Of a stretch of 58,040 nucleotides of DNA, positions 52,058 through 58,040 are shown piece after piece. Both the position numbers and the translations under genes were made by a program. Numbering within the stretch: the stretch's first letter is position 1; each line of letters opens with the position of its first letter. The notes beneath the pieces are model-generated. The model made no database searches. It was not told where the DNA came from and saw only the letters and a list, made by a program, of their open reading frames with translations. The stretch spans positions 1-58,040 of the forward strand of contig JAUCBJ010003023.1 in assembly GCA_032718475.1 (NCBI GenBank). The letters are read 5' to 3'. The stretch comes from Nemertoderma westbladi. Taxonomy: Eukaryota > Xenacoelomorpha > Nemertodermatida > Nemertodermatidae.

Positions 52058-52315
52058 TACCATGTGTGTGTACCATGTGTGTGTGTACCATGTGTGTGTG
52101 TACCATGTGTTTGTGTACCATGTGTCTTTGTGTACCATGTGTGTGTGTACCATGTGTGTGTGTACCATGTGTTTGTGTACCATGTGTGTGTGTACCATGT
52201 GTTTGTGTACCATGTGTGTGTGTACCATGTGTTTGTGTACCATGTGTGTGTGTACCATGTGTTTGTGTACCATGTGTGTGTGTACCATGTGTTGGTGTAC
52301 CATGTGTGTGTGTAG
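52058..52315 (+). repeat. 15-bp TGTACCATGTGTGTG minisatellite
   Basis: About 17 units, alternating between TGTACCATGTGTGTG and TGTACCATGTGTTTG in the second half, so a 30-bp dimer has begun to form. All six frames appear open here only because the unit is 15 bp; not coding. Confidence 0.93.
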
Positions 52316-52519
52316 CACACCTTTGCGTTTGTCAACGTCATCTTTAAACTGTATTCATTATTTTGTACCCTCATGGTTTATCATACTCCTTGACCGAAAC
52401 TTAAATGTTGAATTATCACGAATAACAGTAGAGGCCTAACTAACAATGAAAAGAAAAGCTAAATAAGAAATAAAGTGATAGAAGTTGCACTAAGATTTAT
52501 AAATGTTTTGCGTTATTTG

Positions 52520-55500
52520 ATATTATTGGTGGCTCCTACACCACACCGCACTATATATTATTGGTGGCTCCTACGCGACACTGCACTATATATTATTGGT
52601 GGCTCCTATGCGACACCACACTATATATTATTGGTGGCTCCTACGCGACACCACACTATATATTATTGGTGGCTCCTACGTGACACCGCACTATATATTA
52701 TTGGTGGTTCCTATGCGACACCGCACTATATATTATTGGTAGCCCCTATGCGACACCGCACTATATATTATTGGTGGCTCCTATGCGACACCGCACTATA
52801 TATTATTGGTAGCCCCTATGCGACACCGCACTATATATTATTGGTGGCTCCTACGTGACACCGCACTATATATTATTGGTGGCTCCTATGCGACACCGCA
52901 CTATATATTATTGGTGGTTCCTATGCGACACCGCACTATATATTATTGGTGGCTCCTACGTGACACCCAACTATATATTATTGGTGGCTCCTACGCGACA
53001 CCGCACTATATATTATTGGTGGCTCCTACGTGACACCGCACTATATATTATTGGTGGCTCCTATGCGACACCGCACTATATATTATTGGTGGTTCCTATG
53101 CGACACTGCACTATATATTATTGGTGGCTCCTACGTGACACCCAACTATATATTATTGGTGGCTCCTACGCGACACCGCACTATATATTATTGGTGGCTC
53201 CTACGTGACACCGCACTATATATTATTGGTGGCTCCTATGCGACACCGCACTATATATTATTGGTAGCCCCTATGCGACACCGCACTATATATTATTGGT
53301 GGCTCCTACGTGACACCGCACTATATATTATTGGTGGCTCCTACGCGACACCGCACTATATATTATTGGTGGCTCCTACGCGACACCGCACTATATATTA
53401 TTGGTAGCCGCTATGCGACACCGCACTATATATTATTGGTGGTTCCTATGCGACACCGCACTATATATTATTGGTGGCTCCTATGTGACACCCAACTATA
53501 TATTATTGGTGGCTCTTATGCGACACCGCACTATATATTATTGGTGGCTCCTACACGACACTGCACTATATATTATTGGTGGCTCCTACGCGACACCGCA
53601 CTATATATTATTGGTGGTTCCTACGCGACACCGCACTATATATTATTGGTGGCTCCTACGCGACACCGCACTATATATTATTGGTGGCTCCTACGAGACA
53701 CCGCACTATATATTATTGGTGGCTCCTACGCGACACCGCACTATATATTATTGGTAGCCCCTATGCGACACCGCACTATATATTATTGGTAGCCCCTATG
53801 CGACACCGCACTATATATTATTGGTGGCTCCTACGCGACACCGCACTATATATTATTGGTGGCTCCTACGCGACACTGCACTATATATTATTGGTAGCCC
53901 CTATGCGACACCGCACTATATATTAATGGTGGCTCCTACGTGACACCGCACTATATTATTGGTGGCTCCTACGCGACACCGCACTATATATTATTGGTGG
54001 CTCCTACGCGACACCGCACTATATATTATTGGTAGCCCCTATGCGACACCGCACTATATATTATTGGTGGCTCCTACGTGACACCGCACTATATTATTGG
54101 TGGCTCCTATGCCACACCACACTATATATTATTGGTGGCTCCTACGCGACACCACACTATATATTATTGGTGGCTCCTACGTGACACCGCACTATATATT
54201 ATTGGTGGCTCCTATGCGACACCGCACTATATATTATTGGTAGCCCCTATGCGACACCGCACTATATATTATTGGTGGCTCCTATGCGACACCGCACTAT
54301 ATATTATTGGTAGCCCCTATGCGACACCGCACTATATATTATTGGTGGCTCCTACGTGACACCGCACTATATATTATTGGTGGCTCCTATGCGACACCGC
54401 ACTATATATTATTGGTGGTTCCTATGCGACACCGCACTATATATTATTGGTGGCTCCTACGTGACACCCAACTATATATTATTGGTGGCTCCTACGCGAC
54501 ACCGCAATATATATTATTGGTGGCTCCTACGTGACACCGCACTATATATTATTGGTGGCTCCTATGCGACACCGCACTATATATTATTGGTGGTTCCTAT
54601 GCGACACTGCACTATATATTATTGGTGGCTCCTACGTGACACCCAACTATATATTATTGGTGGCTCCTACGCGACACCGCACTATATATTATTGGTGGCT
54701 CCTACGTGACACCGCACTATATATTATTGGTGGCTCCTATGCGACACCGCACTATATATTATTGGTAGCCCCTATGCGACACCGCACTATATATTATTGG
54801 TGGCTCCTACGTGACACCGCACTATATATTATTGGTGGCTCCTACGCGACACCGCACTATATATTATTGGTGGCTCCTACGCGACACCGCACTATATATT
54901 ATTGGTAGCCGCTATGCGACACCGCACTATATATTATTGGTGGTTCCTATGCGACACCGCACTATATATTATTGGTGGCTCCTATGTGACACCCAACTAT
55001 ATATTATTGGTGGCTCTTATGCGACACCGCACTATATATTATTGGTGGCTCCTACACGACACTGCACTATATATTATTGGTGGCTCCTACGCGACACCGC
55101 ACTATATATTATTGGTGGCTCCTACATGACACCGCACTATATTATTGGTGGCTCCTACGCGACACCGCACTATATATTATTGGTGGCTCCTATGTGACAC
55201 CGCACTATATATTATTGGTGGCTCCTATGCGACACCGCACTATATTATTGGTGGCTCCTACGCGACACCGCACTATATATTATTGGTGGCTCCTACGCGA
55301 CACCGCACTATATATTATTGGTGGCCCCTATGCGACACCGCACTATATATTATTGGTGGCTCCTACGTGACACCGCACTATATTATTGGTGGCTCCTACG
55401 CGACACCGCACTATATATTATTGGTGGCTCCTACGCGACACCGCACTATATATTATTGGTGGCTCCTACGCGACACCGCACTATATATTATTGGTAGCCC

Positions 55501-56120
55501 CTATGCGACACCGCACTATATATTATTGGTGGCTCCTACGTGACACCGCACTATATTATTGGTGGCTCCTACGCGACACCGCACTATATATTATTGGTGG
55601 CTCCTACGCGACACCGCACTATATATTATTGGTAGCCCCTATGCGACACCGCACTATATATTATTGGTGGCTCCTACGCGACACCGCACTATATATTATT
55701 GGTGGCTCCTACGCGACACCGCACTATATATTATTGGTAGCCCCTATGCGACACCGCACTATATATTATTGGTAGCCCCTAAGCGACACCGCACTATATA
55801 TTATTGGTGGCTCCTACGTGACACCGCACTATATTATTGGTGGCTCCTACGCGACACCGCACTATATATTATTGGTGGCTCCTACGCGACACCGCACTAT
55901 ATATTATTGGTAGCCCCTATGCGACACCGCACTATATATTATTGGTGGCTCCTACGTGACACCGCACTATATATTATTGGTGGCTCCTACGCGACACCGC
56001 ACTATATATTATTGGTGGCTCCTACGCGACACCACACTATATATTATTGGTGGCTCCTACGCGACACCGCACTATATATTATTGGTGGCTCCTACGCGAC
56101 ACTGCACTATATATTATTGG
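52520..56120 (+). repeat. 35-bp minisatellite, about 100 units, with 1501-bp block duplication
   Basis: Unit: CTATATATTATTGGTGGCTC, CTACGCGACACCGCA. Variants (TGGTAGCCCC, CCTATGCG, CCCAACTA, and a 33-bp form lacking one TA) mark individual units. The order of variants at about 52600-53580 repeats at about 54100-55080 with a constant offset of 1501 bp. Open frames of up to 221 codons run through it because three units make 35 codons; I regard them as non-coding. Confidence 0.95.
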
Positions 56121-56580
56121 TGCCTCAATTTGTTGAGGGGGGGGGGAATTGGCAAAGGGGGCGAAAATTTGGGTTTTGCCCACCCTCCCACCAGTGGAAG
56201 TGGTTCCCTTACGCACGCTTATGACCAAAACAGTAAACAATTTAGTATCTCTACAGGTTATACATGTGAAGTGTATCAGAACAGGGAACAATAGTACGTT
56301 TTTAGGAGTGTACGTTCATATGAACTAAATTCTGCAAAGAAAAAATACCGAATACCAACGACATGAACAGCTGTACTCATGGAAATTTATTGAAAGAAAA
56401 TTGGCCCACTATACTGTTTAACAGATCGGTGACATCAAGAACAAAAACCTCTCTTTCCTTTTGAGTCATGTTTATCATGTTTACATATTAATAGCAGGTA
56501 GGGGGGACTTTGGACGCAATCAAAATTCATCCCTATCCAGGGGAAATCAGAATGCAAAAATCGGAATCCAAATAAACTTT
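56121..56580. other. No gene recognised
   Basis: Unique-looking sequence between two minisatellites, starting with a G-rich stretch at 56136-56180. Short frames only. Confidence 0.45.
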
Positions 56581-56587
56581 AGCTTGT

Positions 56588-56660
56588 TCTTTTGGTTAGA
56601 ATAACGTGCCACTGTAACCTGTTCCTTAGACACCTATAAAATGACAATAGCGAGAAATAT
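56588..56660 (+). repeat. Copy of the shared core motif
   Basis: TTCTTTTGGTTAGAATAACG, TGCCACTGTAACCTGTTCCT and then AAAATGACAATAGCGAG. The AAATGACAAT extension is also present after the copy at 6115-6180. Confidence 0.75.
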
Positions 56661-56721
56661 CGGAAGGAAAGAGTTCCTGGTACGAGGAACAGGAAGGTTG
56701 AGATTATCTCCAGGATCCTAT

Positions 56722-57347
56722 GTTAACGATGTCCATCGGTGTTATCTATTATATGTTTTCTATGTCCGTCGATGTTATCTATTTTATGTTATCGATGTCC
56801 ATCGGTGTTATCTATTATATGTTATCGATGTCCATCAGTGTTATCTATTATATGTTTTCTATGTCCATCGATGTTATCTATTATATGTTTTCTATGTCCA
56901 TCGATGTTATCTATTATATGTTTTCTATGTCCGTCGATGTTATCTATTATATGTTTTCTATGTCCATCGATGTTATCTATTATATGTTTTCTATGTCCGT
57001 CGATGTTATCTATTATATGTTTTCTATGTCCATCGATGTTATCTATTATATGTTTTCTATGTCCGTCGATGTTATCTATTATATGTTTTCTATGTCCATC
57101 GATGTTATCTATTATATGTTTTCTATGTCCATCGATGTTATCTATTATATGTTTTCTATGTCCGTCGATGTTATCTATTATATGTTTTCTATGTCCATCG
57201 ATGTTATCTATTATATGTTTTCTATGTCCGTCGATGTTATCTATTATATGTTTTCTATGTCCATCGATGTTATCTATTATATGTTTTCTATGTCCGTCGA
57301 TGTTATCTATTATATGTTTTCTATGTCCATCGATGTTATCTATTTTT
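56722..57347 (+). repeat. 33-bp minisatellite with alternating variant units
   Basis: About 19 units of ATGTTTTCTATGTCCATCG, ATGTTATCTATTAT. In most of the array CCATCG and CCGTCG units alternate strictly, a 66-bp higher-order unit. Because the unit is a multiple of 3 without stops, all three forward frames are open for over 200 codons; no start context or splice evidence supports coding. Confidence 0.95.
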
Positions 57348-57349
57348 AA

Positions 57350-58040
57350 CGCGTGTTAGTCCTCTTTGTTTTTGTCCCCTTATGTGTAATTGATGGAAGA
57401 ATTGTGGTCGACGGAAATACCTGATGAATTTATCTTAATGATTCATACATAAATCACAATTAACAACACAGCTGATTGAAAATTTGCCATCAATTTCCAC
57501 GACAGATCGAATTTTCCATCAATTTTCACGGCAGAAGTTCACGGCAGATACTAACCATCCATAACCGTTGCGGACCGCCGTAACTTAGTGATTCTCTACG
57601 AATAATATACTCGGGGATTTTAACATATGATTAAGGTGACTAAATACAATAAAGCCTTGAGTCTTACATGTTGGTATTTTCTTGCGTCCATCCCTCCTCC
57701 TAAGCCAACAATTACAATTATTTATAAAGTTTCCTAGAGTTCCATGGTGCATTCTTTTCCTCAACTTGTTTATCATCATTCTAATAGCAGCACGTATAGC
57801 AGCACTACCGAGAAGGTAAGCATGTAACTGAAAACTATGGCGACAAATGTAGATATTCATTCGTTATTATTTCATTCACTGCTTTCCGTTAGGTGGCGTT
57901 ACTATTATGGAGGAGTAATCACGAATTTTGAACAACAGAAACCTACCGTTGTACCCTTGTACCACTCTTACGCTACCGCTGACCGGTGTAACCGGAAAAT
58001 ATCCCCCCTCTGCTGACTCTGAGATTGTATGTGAGACAGG
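57350..58040. other. No gene recognised
   Basis: Short imperfect repeats of CCATCAATTTTCACGGCAGA near 57485-57545. A 91-codon minus frame at 57585-57860 has no recognisable family. TTAGGTGGCGTTAC at about 57890 is a weak CTCF-like match. Confidence 0.4.

Noticed and set aside
52014-52439. 141-codon Cys/Val-rich frame and His/Thr-rich antisense frames
   Set aside because: Produced by the TGTACCATGTGTGTG microsatellite; no conserved features.
52475-56224. Many open frames of 75-221 codons with a repeated YYWWLLRDTALYIIGGSY-like peptide
   Set aside because: They follow from a 35-bp stop-free unit read in all frames, shift between overlapping frames and have no start, splice or signal context.
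56641-57393. 250-codon open frame
   Set aside because: Equally long frames exist in the other two phases of the same 33-bp array; openness is a property of the repeat.
57585-57860. 91-codon minus-strand frame as a gene
   Set aside because: No family recognised and no upstream or downstream exon signals visible.

Overview
The window is animal nuclear DNA: AT-rich, intron-rich and packed with tandem arrays and transposon remains. No bacterial-type operon, rRNA or functional tRNA gene was seen. The coding content (a multi-exon ionotropic glutamate receptor, a CaRF/MULE-transposase-like gene, non-LTR reverse transcriptase fragments, Helitron, hAT and foldback elements) and the very frequent TAGGCCTA and ACCGGT words suggest a marine invertebrate. 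A deuterostome such as an echinoderm is my guess; the phylum is inference, not shown.

The main gene is on the minus strand from about 34745 to 7045. It is an ionotropic glutamate receptor (iGluR) subunit that I can rebuild as 16 exon positions with GT-AG borders and matching phases, giving about 906 residues: signal peptide, amino-terminal domain, S1, M1, pore loop M2, M3, S2 and M4. Exon position 10, which encodes most of the S1 half of the ligand-binding clamshell, exists in three different intact versions (25124-25339, 20747-20959, 15600-15812). All are phase 0-0 and all sit between the same two constitutive neighbours, so they look like mutually exclusive alternatives that would swap the ligand-binding lobe. 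The exon carrying the pore loop (11742-11955) has had its 3' splice border amplified: about 20 tandem 41-bp copies of pore-loop codons plus the GTGAGT donor run into the intron.

Layout by region. 1-440: LINE fragment. 3.1-4.7 kb: further reverse-transcriptase remnants. 5.4-6.9 kb: foldback element just past the receptor's last exon. 7.0-34.7 kb: the receptor, its introns filled by a splice-site minisatellite (10.95-11.76 kb), a dead LINE (16.3-18.2 kb), a C-rich minisatellite (18.27-20.48 kb), a 59-bp array with foldback form (22.15-23.51 kb), an hAT MITE (24.18-24.57 kb) and two more foldback elements (31.5-32.6 and 32.8-33.6 kb). 37.3-39.3 kb: a GC-richer three-exon plus-strand gene resembling CaRF-type DNA-binding proteins fused to the start of a MULE transposase. 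39.3-41.06 kb: an array of short AT-rich modules. 42.8-44.6 kb: 140-bp and about 150-bp repeats. 46.6 kb: RT fragment. 48.63-49.80 kb: non-autonomous Helitron carrying three CTCF-like boxes. 50.2-51.4 kb: diverged tandem repeats. 52.06-57.35 kb: three large minisatellites (15, 35 and 33 bp).

The receptor is the only gene whose parts clearly work together here. Several structural repeats lie in its introns, two of them between the alternative S1 exons, where they could influence splicing; that is inference.
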